Part shown: positions 1 to 9,236 of the stretch, in pieces
Numbering within the stretch: the stretch's first letter is position 1
How the letters are laid out: each line of letters begins with the position of its first letter
NCBI RefSeq assembly: GCF_001677885.1
Contig: NZ_LOCQ01000047.1
Location: forward strand, 62,001 to 126,000
Source of the DNA: Janthinobacterium psychrotolerans
Lineage (GTDB): Bacteria > Pseudomonadota > Gammaproteobacteria > Burkholderiales > Burkholderiaceae_D
Direction: 5' to 3'
Length of the DNA stretch: 64,000 bases
Translations under genes and position numbers: made by a program
The notes under the pieces: generated by a model
What the model saw: only the letters and a program-made list of their open reading frames with translations
Databases searched by the model: none
What the model was told of the DNA's origin: nothing

Positions 1-68
1 GTTTGCGCCAGCGCCAATGGGGCGGCCAGCAGCAAGGCCGCCAGCGTGCCGGCTTTTAAACAAGCCAT
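1..68 (-). CDS. Exported protein, N-terminal signal peptide only (cut by window edge)
   Basis: Reading leftwards from an ATG at 68-66, the first 22 codons encode a typical Sec signal peptide. A lysine near the start is followed by an Ala/Leu-rich core and an A-L-A-Q cleavage site at the very edge of the window. The body of the protein lies outside, so its family cannot be read here. In related betaproteobacteria a periplasmic M48 metallopeptidase is often found next to moaC; that is an inference from synteny only. The gene diverges from moaC. Confidence 0.6.
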   Translation of the reverse strand, partial: MACLKAGTLAALLLAAPLALAQ

Positions 69-145
69 CGGATAAAAAGGGTGGGATTTCACGGCTGCTA
101 TCATAACCCGTAAGCGCGATCATTTTCCACGCGTGCGCCGCCCCC

Positions 146-151
146 TATAAT
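146..151 (+). promoter_or_regulatory. Candidate -10 box of moaC
   Basis: An exact TATAAT lies 36 bp before the moaC start. A weak -35 (TTTTCC, 123-128) sits at 17-bp spacing. The -10 is perfect but the -35 is poor, so this is only a candidate. Confidence 0.4.
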
Positions 152-187
152 GGTGGCAAGAATAATTGCGAACATCGAGCCGACACC

Positions 188-694
188 ATGAGCATACCCG
201 AGCAAGACGCGCCCGCTGGCGCACTGACCCACTTCGACGCCACCGGCCAGGCCCATATGGTTGACGTCGGCGGCAAGGACGACACGCGCCGCAGCGCCGT
301 GGCGGCCGGCACCATCCGCATGCAACCGGCCACCTTGGCCATCATTGTCAAAGGCAACGCCAAAAAAGGCGACGTGCTGGGCATCGCCCGCATCGCCGCC
401 ATCATGGGCGCCAAGCGCACCAGCGATCTGATTCCGCTATGCCACCCGCTGGCGATCACGCGCGTGACGGTCGACTTCGAGATTGACGAAGCGGCCAGCA
501 GCGTCCACTGCCGCGCCCAGGTCGACACGACCGGCAAGACCGGCGTGGAAATGGAAGCGCTGACGTCGGTGCAGATAGGCCTGCTGACCATCTACGACAT
601 GTGCAAGGCGGTCGACCGCGGCATGGTGATGACCAATGTGCGGGTGCTGGAAAAGCATGGCGGCAAGTCAGGCGACTGGACGGCCGCGGTGTAG
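188..694 (+). CDS. moaC: Cyclic pyranopterin monophosphate synthase MoaC
   Basis: MoaC acts with MoaA in the first step of molybdenum cofactor synthesis, converting the 3',8-cyclo-GTP intermediate to cyclic pyranopterin monophosphate in the cytoplasm. The 168 residues match the usual family length. Family motifs are all present in order: an N-terminal [15 protein letters not shown] block, the LIPLCHPL segment, [11 protein letters not shown], and [11 protein letters not shown], whose Asp and Lys are the conserved active-site residues. No other moa gene is in the window. The 3' end overlaps the convergent membrane-protein gene by 27 bp. Confidence 0.97.
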   Translation: MSIPEQDAPAGALTHFDATGQAHMVDVGGKDDTRRSAVAAGTIRMQPATLAIIVKGNAKKGDVLGIARIAAIMGAKRTSDLIPLCHPLAITRVTVDFEIDEAASSVHCRAQVDTTGKTGVEMEALTSVQIGLLTIYDMCKAVDRGMVMTNVRVLEKHGGKSGDWTAAV

Positions 695-1051
695 ACGCAG
701 CTCATTGAGCAGCCATAGCGCGCAGCCCAGGCACAGCACGATGACCGCCATCGACAGCGGCAAGTGAAATTGTTCCAGCCCCGCCAGCGCAAAGCCGGCG
801 TGGATCACGAAGGTGGCCAGGCCCAGCGCGGCGCAGATGGCGGCGTACAGGCGCGCGCGCGGCAGCGCCAGCAGCACTTGCCGGTAGCCGGCCAGCACCA
901 CGGCAATCGCCGCCAGGTTAAAGACCAGGAAGCCCTGCACGCCGCCCGGCAGGTAGAACATTTCCCATTCACGCCAGTAGGCGGCGTCGATCTGATGCAG
1001 GATCAGGCATAACATGGTCCAGAAGTAGCTGCGCGCCATGGCGTATTTCAT
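668..1051 (-). CDS. Small integral membrane protein, possibly DUF6713-like
   Basis: The 127-residue protein has about four hydrophobic segments: near residues 6-20, 38-55, 65-90 and 95-112. A conserved-looking [14 protein letters not shown] stretch follows the first helix. Such a short His/Asp/Glu-rich loop after helix 1 recalls the DUF6713 group, but that is from memory and not proven. The ATG at 1051 starts MKYAMARSY; a longer frame begins upstream at a non-ATG codon and adds no recognisable sequence. The 3' end overlaps moaC. Function is unknown. Confidence 0.6.
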   Translation of the reverse strand: MKYAMARSYFWTMLCLILHQIDAAYWREWEMFYLPGGVQGFLVFNLAAIAVVLAGYRQVLLALPRARLYAAICAALGLATFVIHAGFALAGLEQFHLPLSMAVIVLCLGCALWLLNELRLHRGRPVA

Positions 1052-1109
1052 GATGATTAATATTGCCCGATTGTAAAACAAAACGGGCAAGCTGTCGGCG
1101 CTTTTTGCT

Positions 1110-1574
1110 TCACAGGGCGGCTACGGCCGTCGCAATATTGTTGCGCAAGATCGCTTCCCTGGCCGCCGTATTGGTGACCGTGGTGCTGTTGAACCAGGTC
1201 AGGCTGCTGCTGCCCGCATCCATCCTCATGGTGATGGTCTGGCCGGCGAGACCGGTGCCCAAGTCGGGCGCCAGAGTCAGCGTGATATTGCCATTTTCGA
1301 CACCGGCGCTGGCCACTTCGCGCGTCGCGCTGAAGGCGGGAATCGGGCTGGGCCTGGCTTCGGTGGTGGTGCTGCAGGCGGCCGCTTCGCCGCCATTTTC
1401 CTGCACACACAAGGCCACCGCCGTCTTCAGGGGCGCCGCGGCCGCCAGCACATTGCTGATCTTGGCCCGCATGGTGTAGTCGCTGTATTGCGGGATCGCC
1501 ACGGCCGCCAGGATGCCGGCGATCGCCACCACGATCATCAGTTCTATCAGGGTAAATCCGGACTGCGCGCGCAT
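1110..1574 (-). CDS. Type IV pilin-like major prepilin
   Basis: The product is a 154-residue class IVa prepilin. It has a very short six-residue leader ending in Gly6, Phe7 as the first mature residue, and Glu11 (mature Glu5), followed by the hydrophobic alpha-1 helix ([20 protein letters not shown]). PilD would cleave and methylate it, and it would be assembled into a pilus in the inner membrane. The only cysteines visible lie close together (ALC...AAAC, about residues 56 and 67), not in the usual C-terminal D-loop position, so the D-region is unusual. A strong AGGAGG precedes the ATG. It stands alone, away from any pil genes, but has its own sigma-54 promoter. Confidence 0.9.
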   Translation of the reverse strand: MRAQSGFTLIELMIVVAIAGILAAVAIPQYSDYTMRAKISNVLAAAAPLKTAVALCVQENGGEAAACSTTTEARPSPIPAFSATREVASAGVENGNITLTLAPDLGTGLAGQTITMRMDAGSSSLTWFNSTTVTNTAAREAILRNNIATAVAAL

Positions 1575-1612
1575 GGTTTCCTCCTGTTGTCAGATGCTCA
1601 CCAAGGGGAAAG

Positions 1613-1629
1613 TGCAAGCGCCATGCCAG
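1613..1629 (-). promoter_or_regulatory. Sigma-54 (-24/-12) promoter of the pilin gene
   Basis: On the minus strand the sequence reads CTGGCATGGCGCTTGCA. It has the invariant GG and GC with exactly 10 nt between them, matching the YTGGCACG-N4-TTGCA consensus at all but one position. The expected transcription start is near 1603, about 29 nt before the pilin ATG. Pilin genes are classically RpoN/PilR dependent, so the location fits. Confidence 0.8.
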
Positions 1630-1741
1630 CGCCACGCACGGGCTACGCCGGGAAGCAAGGCAAGAAAAGCGACGCGGCGCGTCCTGTTTGCGCCCGCCGC
1701 CGTCGCCGCGCGACCAGAATGGCCGTGGCTGCCAGACAATA

Positions 1742-1767
1742 AAAAAAGGAGCCGCAGCTCCTTTTTT
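1742..1767 (-). terminator. Intrinsic terminator of sucCD
   Basis: A perfect 11-bp stem AAAAAAGGAGC/GCTCCTTTTTT has a 4-nt loop and ends in a T-run on the minus strand, 24 nt beyond the sucD stop. Confidence 0.9.
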
Positions 1768-1790
1768 ATACCACTGTTACCAGGCTGTGA

Positions 1791-2672
1791 TTACAGCATG
1801 GCTTTCAGCAGACGCGCCATTTCCGACGGGTTCTTGGTGACGGTGATGCCGCACGCTTCCATGATTTCCAGCTTGGCTTGTGCCGTGTCGGCGCCGCCCG
1901 AGATCAGCGCGCCGGCGTGGCCCATGCGCTTGCCTGGAGGCGCGGTGACGCCGGCGATAAAGCCGACCACCGGTTTTTTCATGTTGTCCTTGATCCAATA
2001 CGCGGCATTGGCTTCGTCAGGACCGCCGATTTCGCCGATCATGATGACCGCGTCGGTATCCGGATCGTCGTTGAACATCTTCATGATGTCGATGTGCTTG
2101 AGGCCGTTGATCGGGTCGCCGCCGATGCCGACTGCCGACGATTGGCCCAGGCCCAGTGCGGTCAACTGACCCACTGCTTCATAGGTCAGGGTGCCCGAAC
2201 GCGATACCACGCCGATGCGGCCCTTTTTATGGATGTGGCCTGGCATGATGCCGATCTTGATTTCGTCTGGCGTGATCAGGCCTGGGCAGTTAGGGCCCAG
2301 CAGCAAGGTTTTGCTGCCCGACTTGGCCATGCGGTCTTTCAACGCCATCATGTCGCGTACTGGAATGCCTTCGGTGATGCAAATGGCCAGATCCATTTCA
2401 GCTTCGACAGCTTCCCAGATCGCGGCGGCAGCGCCTGCTGGCGGCACGTAGATCACGGAAACATTGGCGCCGGTTTCTTTTTTCGCTTCGGTGACGCTGG
2501 CGAAAATAGGAATGCCTTCGAAATCTTCGCCGGCTTTCTTCGGGTTCACGCCTGCCACGAAGGCAGCTTTGCCGTTCGCGTAGTCGCGGCAACCGCGGGT
2601 GTGGAACTGGCCGGTCTTGCCGGTGATCCCTTGGGTAACGACTTTGGTATCTTTATTGATCAGAATGGACAT
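1791..2672 (-). CDS. sucD: Succinyl-CoA ligase [ADP-forming] subunit alpha
   Basis: This is the alpha subunit of succinyl-CoA synthetase, which makes succinate and ATP (or GTP) from succinyl-CoA in the TCA cycle. The 293 residues are full length. The N-terminal CoA-binding Rossmann domain shows [14 protein letters not shown] and [10 protein letters not shown]. The ligase domain carries the phosphorylated histidine in [10 protein letters not shown] (His252), with EGIPVRDMM and GPNCPGLI before it. It lies 13 bp downstream of sucC on the same strand and the pair ends in a strong terminator. Confidence 0.98.
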   Translation of the reverse strand: MSILINKDTKVVTQGITGKTGQFHTRGCRDYANGKAAFVAGVNPKKAGEDFEGIPIFASVTEAKKETGANVSVIYVPPAGAAAAIWEAVEAEMDLAICITEGIPVRDMMALKDRMAKSGSKTLLLGPNCPGLITPDEIKIGIMPGHIHKKGRIGVVSRSGTLTYEAVGQLTALGLGQSSAVGIGGDPINGLKHIDIMKMFNDDPDTDAVIMIGEIGGPDEANAAYWIKDNMKKPVVGFIAGVTAPPGKRMGHAGALISGGADTAQAKLEIMEACGITVTKNPSEMARLLKAML

Positions 2673-2685
2673 GTTGATTCCTTAA

Positions 2686-3855
2686 TTAAGCTTGACCGGC
2701 AGCAGCGGCAACGACACTCTTGGCTGCATCTTCCATGGTGTCGGCTGCGATGATAGGCAGACCGGAATCGGCCAGCATCTTTTTGCCCAGGTCTTCGTTG
2801 GTGCCCTTCATGCGCACCACCAGCGGCACGTTCAGCGAGACGGCCTTGACCGCGGCGATAACGCCTTCGGCGATCACGTCGCAACGCATGATGCCGCCGA
2901 AAATGTTCACCAGGATGGCTTTCAGGCCCGGGTTTTTCAGCATGATCTTGAACGCTTCGGTCACTTTTTCGGCCGTGGCGCCGCCGCCGACGTCGAGGAA
3001 GTTGGCTGGCTCGCCGCCGAACAGTTTGATGGTGTCCATGGTGGCCATGGCCAGGCCGGCGCCGTTCACCAGGCAGCCGATGTTGCCGTCGAGCGAAATG
3101 TAAGCCAGGTCGAATTTCGACGCTTCGATTTCAGCCGGATCTTCTTCGTCCAGGTCGCGCAGGGCGACGATTTCCGGATGGCGGAACAGCGCGTTCGGGT
3201 CGAAGTTGAACTTGGCGTCCAGCGCGATGACCTTGCCGCTGCCGGTGACGATCAGCGGATTGATTTCGGCCAGCGAGCAATCGGTTTCCCAGTAGGCTTT
3301 GTACAGGCCTTGCAGGTTGACGCGGGCGTCGACGATGGAACCGGCAGGCACGCCGATTTTGGTGGCGATATCGTCTGCCTGGGCATCGGTCAGGCCAACG
3401 CTAGGCTCGATGGTGACATGATGGATTTTTTCAGGATGGCTCTCGGCCACTTCTTCAATGTCCATGCCGCCTTCGGACGAGGCCATCAGCACGATCTTCT
3501 GGGTCACGCGGTCGGTGACCAGCGAGACGTACAGTTCCTGTTTGATATCGGCGCCTTCTTCCACCAGCAGGCGGTTGACTTTCTGGCCTTCGGCGCTGGT
3601 CTGGTGCGTGATCAGCTGCATGCCCATGATCTGGTCAGCATATTCTTTGACCTGTTCGATCGATTTTGCCACTTTCACGCCGCCGCCCTTGCCACGGCCA
3701 CCTGCGTGGATCTGCGCCTTGACAACCCATACCGGGCCGCCCAGGGTTTCCGCAGCCTTGACGGCTTCGTCGACGGACATGCACGCAATGCCGCGCGGTA
3801 CCGTCACTCCGTGCTGCCGGAGGATTTCTTTGGCTTGATACTCATGGATTTTCAT
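2686..3855 (-). CDS. sucC: Succinyl-CoA ligase [ADP-forming] subunit beta
   Basis: The beta subunit holds the nucleotide-binding ATP-grasp domain and the CoA-ligase domain. The 389 residues match the family (E. coli 388). Landmarks are [16 protein letters not shown] at the start, [17 protein letters not shown] in the ATP-grasp, [10 protein letters not shown] with [16 protein letters not shown], and the C-terminal [18 protein letters not shown] and [15 protein letters not shown] blocks. An AAGGGAAG ribosome-binding site precedes the ATG. It is the first gene of the sucCD operon. Confidence 0.98.
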   Translation of the reverse strand: MKIHEYQAKEILRQHGVTVPRGIACMSVDEAVKAAETLGGPVWVVKAQIHAGGRGKGGGVKVAKSIEQVKEYADQIMGMQLITHQTSAEGQKVNRLLVEEGADIKQELYVSLVTDRVTQKIVLMASSEGGMDIEEVAESHPEKIHHVTIEPSVGLTDAQADDIATKIGVPAGSIVDARVNLQGLYKAYWETDCSLAEINPLIVTGSGKVIALDAKFNFDPNALFRHPEIVALRDLDEEDPAEIEASKFDLAYISLDGNIGCLVNGAGLAMATMDTIKLFGGEPANFLDVGGGATAEKVTEAFKIMLKNPGLKAILVNIFGGIMRCDVIAEGVIAAVKAVSLNVPLVVRMKGTNEDLGKKMLADSGLPIIAADTMEDAAKSVVAAAAGQA

Positions 3856-3931
3856 GCTGGCTTCCCTTCTGATACTGATTTGTAAAAATACGGTTAGTGG
3901 TGCAAAAAAAACAGGAAAAACAGCGCCGGGG

Positions 3932-4492
3932 TCACGCTTTGGCTACCCAGCGCGGGTAATACCGTGCAACCGCCCCACCATCGGTGCGCAGGGCATGGCA
4001 TTTGTCGAGTTGAAACGGCTTTTCATGCGGCAAATCAGCATTCTCGCCGTCGCGGGTCGACCAGACATCGCCGGCAAATGCCTGAACCGTTGCAGTCGGC
4101 AAGACTTGCGCCAGTTCGGTCAAATGGGTACAGCCAGCGATTCCCGCCAGGCGCTGTTTCAAGTCGCGGCGGAAATTCTTCAACAAATTCAATCCGATCA
4201 GCGCCCTGTAAGCGGGGCCGATGGTATCGCAAAAACCGGGATAGGGCACGGCATCGGAGGCAGCTTCGGCCTCGACAATGGTCAGCGCGTGATCGACGGT
4301 AATGCGTAAATGGAGGTCATGCAGCGGGGCGCCGGCGGCACGCGGGCCGGAAGCCAGGTTGGCGTCAAACGATTTGATGTCGGTGATATGCGCGTCGATA
4401 TCCCACAGGCCGTCGTCGCGCACATACGCTTGGACGTCGATAACGCGGGAGTGCCGTAAGGCGCGCCGGGAGACGGGAGTTGACAGGGGCAT
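3932..4492 (-). CDS. DUF2889-type conserved hypothetical protein
   Basis: The 186-residue soluble protein starts [16 protein letters not shown]. It contains the [17 protein letters not shown] segment and a C-terminal [17 protein letters not shown]-like region with a Cys-Thr-His-Leu (CTHL) motif typical of DUF2889 proteins, whose function is unknown. The same frame is open 49 codons further up, but the extra sequence looks non-coding, so the internal ATG at 4492 is preferred; its ribosome-binding site is weak. It is preceded by no clear operon partner and ends 76 bp upstream of sucC. Confidence 0.7.
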   Translation of the reverse strand: MPLSTPVSRRALRHSRVIDVQAYVRDDGLWDIDAHITDIKSFDANLASGPRAAGAPLHDLHLRITVDHALTIVEAEAASDAVPYPGFCDTIGPAYRALIGLNLLKNFRRDLKQRLAGIAGCTHLTELAQVLPTATVQAFAGDVWSTRDGENADLPHEKPFQLDKCHALRTDGGAVARYYPRWVAKA

Positions 4493-4748
4493 AGACCGAT
4501 GCCGCTTGCGCGGCGTAATTAGTAAGCAGCCATGTGCATAAAGCACGCCGTTCGCAGCTTCTACGAACAGCAACCGCACCTGCGGCGCCGCAAAAACCCT
4601 AAAAGTGTAGCACATTGCGCGCTGGTTGCGCCGCAACATAATTTTTCACGGTCCAGATAAAAGCAATTCAAATTATAAAAATAAACCGGCTTTTTTCAGC
4701 AAGTCATTCGACTCATGAATGATTGATATCATAAAAGTCACGGCAGGG

Positions 4749-6287
4749 TTAATCGGCCACGCCCAGCGCTTGCAGGATGGGCAGCACAGTGACGTGGAAG
4801 TTGTCCGCATGCCTGAGCAGCTCGGCCAGATTGTCTTCCTCGCTGGTCAACGGCAAGCCATCGCGCATCATGGTTTGCCCCAGTGCGCGGAACGGCGGCC
4901 AGGCAAAGCGAACCCAGGCTTGCGGCGTGACATGGCCTTCGAGCCGGGCCAACAGAAACAACTGTTGCAAATGAAACACACCGATACCGCCGCCCGTCAC
5001 CGGACTGGCGAGCGCAGCCAGGTCGATGCGCCCGAGTGCTTTTTCCAGCAGATGCCGGTTCAGCCTGGCCGTGGCCGGCCGTGCCAGCGCAATCGCCGCA
5101 TCATCCTGCACTGGAGCAATGCAGGATTTATGCGCCAGCACCAGCAGCATCTGCAGCAAACTACCGAGCTCGGCCACCTTCTCCGGCAGGCGCTGCTGCA
5201 GTTCGCCGATGCTGTGCGGCTGGTAGTCACCGAGCAATGCCAGCAGCGGTGCATAGCTGTCGTGGTCCATCTCGGCTTCGCCCAGGGCGCCCGTCACCTT
5301 CATGCTGATCTGCTCAAATGGCGCCACCAGCAGGATGCGTACCGCCCGCAAGGCGGTAGCCTGCTCATGCGCATTGAGCCGGCGGCTGCCCTTGACCCAG
5401 TAATCCTGGCGGAACTGGCGGTTGACCATGAAGTCCGTGGTGGTCTCGCGAAAGGTGGCGTCGGGAATCTGTGCCAGGAACTCGATCTGCTCGGGCGACA
5501 GGTTCAGCGGCGGCACGTGGTCGGGATAGGTGGCCGACCCGGCGAAGTCGAGCTTGGCGGCGGCCAGCACCGGCCTGATGGCCGCGAACGACACCGGCTG
5601 CCAGTAATGATTGAAATACTCGTGCGACAGGTAATTCGGATCCTGCTCGCCGAGCTGCTGCAGCCGCACGGCGATGGTGGGATTGGCCTGCAGGTAGCGC
5701 GGCCTGGTGTCCATCATGCGGTTGACAAAGGACAGCGCGCTGCTCACGCGCGCCAGGGAATCCTGGCCCGGGGCGCTCAGCACGCGGCTGTGCTGCTCCA
5801 TCAGGTCGCGGATCGGCGCCATCGCCGCCCAGCCCGCCTGGGTGTTGTAGCTGATGTACAGCACGCCACCGGGCTTGAGCTTGCGCGCCAGGAAGTCGGC
5901 GATATGTGCCTGGTTTTCCGGCGAAATCCAGCTCCAGATGCCGTGCAGGGCGATGAAATCGAAGTCGGGCAGGTCGGCGCGCGTGCAAAACTCCTGGAAC
6001 GACTGCTCGCACAAGACGGCGCCGTTGCCCGACACCTCGGCCAGTTCCTGCGCAAAAGCGGTCTGGGCCGGATTGAAGTCATTGCCATACCAGCGCGTGC
6101 CGGACGCCGCCGCATGGATATTGACGCTCATGCCCTGGCCAAAACCGAGCTCGCAGGCGGTGCCGACCCTGGGCGGCTGCACCCCCCAGTTCAGCAGCAG
6201 CAGCTGCGTGCGCAGCGGATTCAATTCCGTGTAGTAGCCGTACGTGTATGCGGTTTCGGCCGTGTAGCCGGCATGCCAGTTGCTCAT
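4749..6287 (-). CDS. SAM-dependent methyltransferase with C-terminal regulatory domain
   Basis: The product is 512 residues. Residues 41-130 form a class I methyltransferase fold: motif I is VGTACELGFGQG (41-52), followed by WYGNDFNP as the acidic-loop motif and an ELVL-like FDFIALHGIWSWI strand. The region after about residue 200 matches the methyltransferase regulatory domain layout (long helical segment with NHYWQPVSF and a later GDYQPHSIGELQQ block). Substrate is unknown. The ATG at 6287 (MSNWHAGYTAETAYTYGYY) is chosen because the upstream in-frame sequence has no family character. It is separate from recX by 94 bp. Confidence 0.8.
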   Translation of the reverse strand: MSNWHAGYTAETAYTYGYYTELNPLRTQLLLLNWGVQPPRVGTACELGFGQGMSVNIHAAASGTRWYGNDFNPAQTAFAQELAEVSGNGAVLCEQSFQEFCTRADLPDFDFIALHGIWSWISPENQAHIADFLARKLKPGGVLYISYNTQAGWAAMAPIRDLMEQHSRVLSAPGQDSLARVSSALSFVNRMMDTRPRYLQANPTIAVRLQQLGEQDPNYLSHEYFNHYWQPVSFAAIRPVLAAAKLDFAGSATYPDHVPPLNLSPEQIEFLAQIPDATFRETTTDFMVNRQFRQDYWVKGSRRLNAHEQATALRAVRILLVAPFEQISMKVTGALGEAEMDHDSYAPLLALLGDYQPHSIGELQQRLPEKVAELGSLLQMLLVLAHKSCIAPVQDDAAIALARPATARLNRHLLEKALGRIDLAALASPVTGGGIGVFHLQQLFLLARLEGHVTPQAWVRFAWPPFRALGQTMMRDGLPLTSEEDNLAELLRHADNFHVTVLPILQALGVAD

Positions 6288-6381
6288 CAGCTGTCCAGTA
6301 TCCCATGATAGAACGTGCCGGCGCGCACCACGCGTCACCGCCCATGGGCAGAATAACTGATCCTTGCCTGCAAGTTAACAA

Positions 6382-6840
6382 TTATTGATCGTCGTCCGGG
6401 TCCAGGCCTTTCAGGGCCACTTGCACCGCGCGCTGGGAAAAGCCGCGCTGCATCAGGAAGCGCATCTGCTTGTTGCGCTGTTCGGCGTCCTGCGCCACCG
6501 TGCCGAACTTGCGGCGCCATACCTCGCAGGCGCGTTCGGTCTCGCCTTCGGCCAGGCCGGCCTTGAGTTCCTGCAGCGCTTCGCCCTGGATGCCATGGCT
6601 TTGCAGTTCGGCCATGATGCGGCTGTTGCCGAAGCGCGCCGAACGGCGGTGGATCAGCGACTCGGAAAAGCGTTCCTGCGACAGCCAATTGGCCTGTTCC
6701 AGGCTGTCGAGCAAGGCTTCCACATCGTCGCCTTCCTCGGCATGGCGCTGCAGCTTGCGGCGCAACTCCATGCGACTGTGTTCGCGCATCGACAGAAAGC
6801 GCAAGGCCCTGCCCTTCAGGCTCAATTGCACTCTGGCCAT
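6382..6840 (-). CDS. recX: Recombination regulator RecX
   Basis: RecX binds RecA filaments and limits their extension and activity. The 152 residues have the expected three tandem three-helix repeats: [40 protein letters not shown] with [17 protein letters not shown], and a final [21 protein letters not shown]. It lies downstream of recA on the same strand, the classical order. Here it is separated from recA by 370 bp filled with a REP-like array, which could reduce read-through from recA into recX. Confidence 0.95.
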   Translation of the reverse strand: MARVQLSLKGRALRFLSMREHSRMELRRKLQRHAEEGDDVEALLDSLEQANWLSQERFSESLIHRRSARFGNSRIMAELQSHGIQGEALQELKAGLAEGETERACEVWRRKFGTVAQDAEQRNKQMRFLMQRGFSQRAVQVALKGLDPDDDQ

Positions 6841-6949
6841 ATTTCCACCTTGTTTCTGATTGAGCTATTACTGCTATCCAAACACAATCGCCGCCCGGCG
6901 CAAAAACGCGAGGCGGCGATCATGGTACTGCGTCTTGCACGTTTTGTGC

Positions 6950-7204
6950 GTAGGTCGGATTAGGCCGCAGGCCGTAATCCGACAACACCCACAGGCGCCA
7001 ACAATGTTGTCGGATAGGCCGCAGGCCATAATCCGACAACACCCACAGGCGCCAACAATGTTGTCGGATAGGCCGCAGGCCATAATCCAACAACACCCAC
7101 AGGCGCCAACAATGTTGTCGGATAGGCCGCAGGCCATAATCCAACAACACCCACAGGCGCCAACAATGTTGTCGGATTACGCGCGAAGCGCTAATCCGAC
7201 CTAC
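6950..7204. repeat. REP-like palindromic array, four tandem 54-bp units, between recA and recX
   Basis: Four contiguous units begin at 6961, 7015, 7069 and 7123, exactly 54 bp apart, and the block is bounded by GTAGGTCGGATTA (6950) and TAATCCGACCTAC (ending 7204). Each junction can fold as TTGTCGGAT-A-GGCC-GCA-GGCC-ATA-ATCCGACAA, giving five potential hairpins in all. Units 3 and 4 differ from 1 and 2 by one change in the stem (ATCCAACAA). No CRISPR-like spacers exist because the units abut. The right end is only 6 bp beyond the recA stop. The length is a multiple of three, so open frames run through it, but they are artefacts. This also covers the 370-bp non-coding gap. Confidence 0.93.
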
Positions 7205-7210
7205 ACCGAC

Positions 7211-8311
7211 CTACTCTGGCTTGGCTTCTGCTACCTTGGCAGCTTTGTCAGCTTTTTCAGGCTTTTCAGGCTTTTCAGCGGCCAGCGGCGGCAGTTCGCG
7301 CACGCCCAGCGAGGCGCGCACCTTGTTCTCGATCTCACGCGCCAAGGCCGGACGCTCTTGCAGGAAGGCGCGGGCGTTGTCCTTGCCCTGGCCGATGCGC
7401 TCGCCATTGTAGCTGTACCAGGAACCGGATTTCTCGACGATCTTCGCGTCGGAGCCGAGGTCGAGGATTTCGCCTTCGCGCGAGGTGCCTGCGCCGTACA
7501 GGATGTCGAAGTGCGCTTCCTTGAACGGTGGCGCGATCTTGTTCTTGACGACCTTGACCTTGGTTTCGTTGCCGATCACTTCGTCGCCCGACTTGATCGA
7601 GCCGGTGCGGCGGATATCGAGCCGCACGGAAGCGTAGAATTTCAGCGCATTGCCGCCGGTGGTGGTTTCCGGGCTGCCGAACATCACGCCGATCTTCATG
7701 CGGATCTGGTTGATGAAGATGACCAGAGTGTTGGTGCGGTTGATCGAGCCAGTCAGCTTGCGCAGCGCTTGCGACATCAATCGCGCCTGCAGGCCTGGCA
7801 GCGAGTCGCCCATGTCGCCTTCGATCTCGGCGCGTGGCGTCAGCGCCGCCACCGAATCGATGACCACCAGGTCGACGCTGCCCGAACGCACCAGGGCGTC
7901 GCAGATTTCCAGCGCCTGCTCACCCGTATCCGGTTGCGAGATCAGCAGTTCGTGCAGGTTTACGCCCAGCTTCTGGGCGTAGCCGACGTCCAGCGCGTGC
8001 TCGGCGTCGATAAAGGCGCAGGTACCGCCCAGTTTTTGCATTTCGGCGATGGTTTGCAGGGTCAGCGTGGTTTTACCCGACGACTCAGGACCGTAGATTT
8101 CCACCACGCGGCCGCGCGGCAAGCCGCCTACGCCCAGCGCGATATCGAGGCCGAGCGAACCGGTCGACACGACTTGCACTTCTTCGATCGGCGCGCTGGC
8201 ATCCATGCGCATGACCGAACCTTTGCCAAACTGCTTCTCGATCTGCGCCAGCGCGGCGGCCAGCGCCTTGGCTTTTTCCGATGCGGGTACTACAGCTTTT
8301 TTATCGTCCAT
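7211..8311 (-). CDS. recA: Recombinase RecA
   Basis: RecA is the DNA strand-exchange ATPase and SOS co-protease. The 366 residues carry the Walker A motif GPESSGKTT (74-82), [14 protein letters not shown], Walker [11 protein letters not shown], the loop L1/L2 region ending [20 protein letters not shown], and a short charged C-terminal tail with Glu/Lys/Pro repeats ([15 protein letters not shown]). An exact LexA box lies 70 bp before the start. The REP-like array begins right after the stop. Confidence 0.99.
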   Translation of the reverse strand: MDDKKAVVPASEKAKALAAALAQIEKQFGKGSVMRMDASAPIEEVQVVSTGSLGLDIALGVGGLPRGRVVEIYGPESSGKTTLTLQTIAEMQKLGGTCAFIDAEHALDVGYAQKLGVNLHELLISQPDTGEQALEICDALVRSGSVDLVVIDSVAALTPRAEIEGDMGDSLPGLQARLMSQALRKLTGSINRTNTLVIFINQIRMKIGVMFGSPETTTGGNALKFYASVRLDIRRTGSIKSGDEVIGNETKVKVVKNKIAPPFKEAHFDILYGAGTSREGEILDLGSDAKIVEKSGSWYSYNGERIGQGKDNARAFLQERPALAREIENKVRASLGVRELPPLAAEKPEKPEKADKAAKVAEAKPE

Positions 8312-8380
8312 TGTGTTCTTTCAGCCCGAACTGGCGCATAGATGTAAAGGGGTGCAGCACTAAATTCATCACAGACACTA

Positions 8381-8396
8381 CTGTATAAAAAAACAG
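8381..8396. promoter_or_regulatory. LexA (SOS) box upstream of recA
   Basis: The sequence CTGTATAAAAAAACAG is an exact CTGT-N8-ACAG match and is flanked by TA on the left. It sits 70 bp before the recA ATG, as expected for LexA control. Confidence 0.88.
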
Positions 8397-8528
8397 TGCT
8401 TAATGCAAGCGGAACGTGCATTTGATTTGAAACAGATCATGACAAGGCGGTTTTTCATAAATATTCGCCACCTTGCGCGAAATGAAACACAATACACACT
8501 TCTGATGTCGCAAGCTTAGGAATCTGCC

Positions 8529-9236
8529 ATGCGTATTTTACTTGCCGAAGATGACAGCGTGCTGGCCGACGGGCTGACCCGCTCGCTGCGCCAGTCCGGC
8601 TATGCCATCGACTGCGTCAAGAATGGCCAGGAAGCCGATACGGCCCTGTCCACCCAGGAATTCGACCTGCTCATACTTGATCTTGGCCTGCCCAAACTGA
8701 GCGGCCTGGAAGTGCTGCGCCGCCTGCGCGCGCGCGCGTCCCTGCTGCCGGTGCTGATACTGACGGCGGCCGATTCCATCGAGCAACGGGTCAAGGGCCT
8801 CGATCTCGGTGCCGATGATTATATGGCCAAGCCCTTCGCCTTGTCCGAACTGGAGGCAAGAGTGCGCGCCCTGACCCGCCGCGGCGCCGGCGGCGGCGCC
8901 ACTGTCATCAGGCACGGTCCGCTCAGCTATGACCAGGTGGGGCGAAGCGCGTATATCAACGAGCAGATGATCGACCTGTCGGCGCGCGAACTGGGCCTGC
9001 TGGAAATTTTACTTGGCCGCACCGGCCGTCTCGTCTCGAAAGAGCAGCTGGTCGACCACCTGTGCGAATGGGGCGAGGAAGTGTCGAACAACGCCATCGA
9101 AGTCTATGTGCACCGGCTGCGCAAGAAGATCGAGGTCGGCGGCGTGCGCATCGCCACCGTGCGCGGCCTCGGCTATTGCCTGGAAAAGTACACGGAAGCG
9201 CGCGCGCCGCTCGACGCCGGCGACGCCGGCCAGTGA
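8529..9236 (+). CDS. OmpR/QseB-family response regulator
   Basis: The 235-residue regulator has an N-terminal receiver domain with acidic pocket Glu7-Asp8-Asp9, phospho-acceptor Asp51 (LLILDLGLP), Thr78 and Lys100. A C-terminal winged-helix DNA-binding domain follows (LSARELGLLEILLGRTGRLV ... NNAIEVYVHRLRKKI ... IATVRGLGYCL). It is the first gene of a four-gene operon and its stop overlaps the GTG of the kinase gene (GTGA). With a TctE-like kinase and a symporter downstream, it probably controls uptake of an organic acid. Confidence 0.93.
   Translation: MRILLAEDDSVLADGLTRSLRQSGYAIDCVKNGQEADTALSTQEFDLLILDLGLPKLSGLEVLRRLRARASLLPVLILTAADSIEQRVKGLDLGADDYMAKPFALSELEARVRALTRRGAGGGATVIRHGPLSYDQVGRSAYINEQMIDLSARELGLLEILLGRTGRLVSKEQLVDHLCEWGEEVSNNAIEVYVHRLRKKIEVGGVRIATVRGLGYCLEKYTEARAPLDAGDAGQ

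Noticed and set aside
6874-7166. Several minus-strand open frames with repeated GVVGLWPAAYPTTLLAP-type peptides
   Set aside because: They are translations of the 54-bp palindromic array, whose length is a multiple of three. No ribosome-binding site or homology.
6950-7204. CRISPR array
   Set aside because: The units abut with no unique spacers and no cas genes lie nearby.
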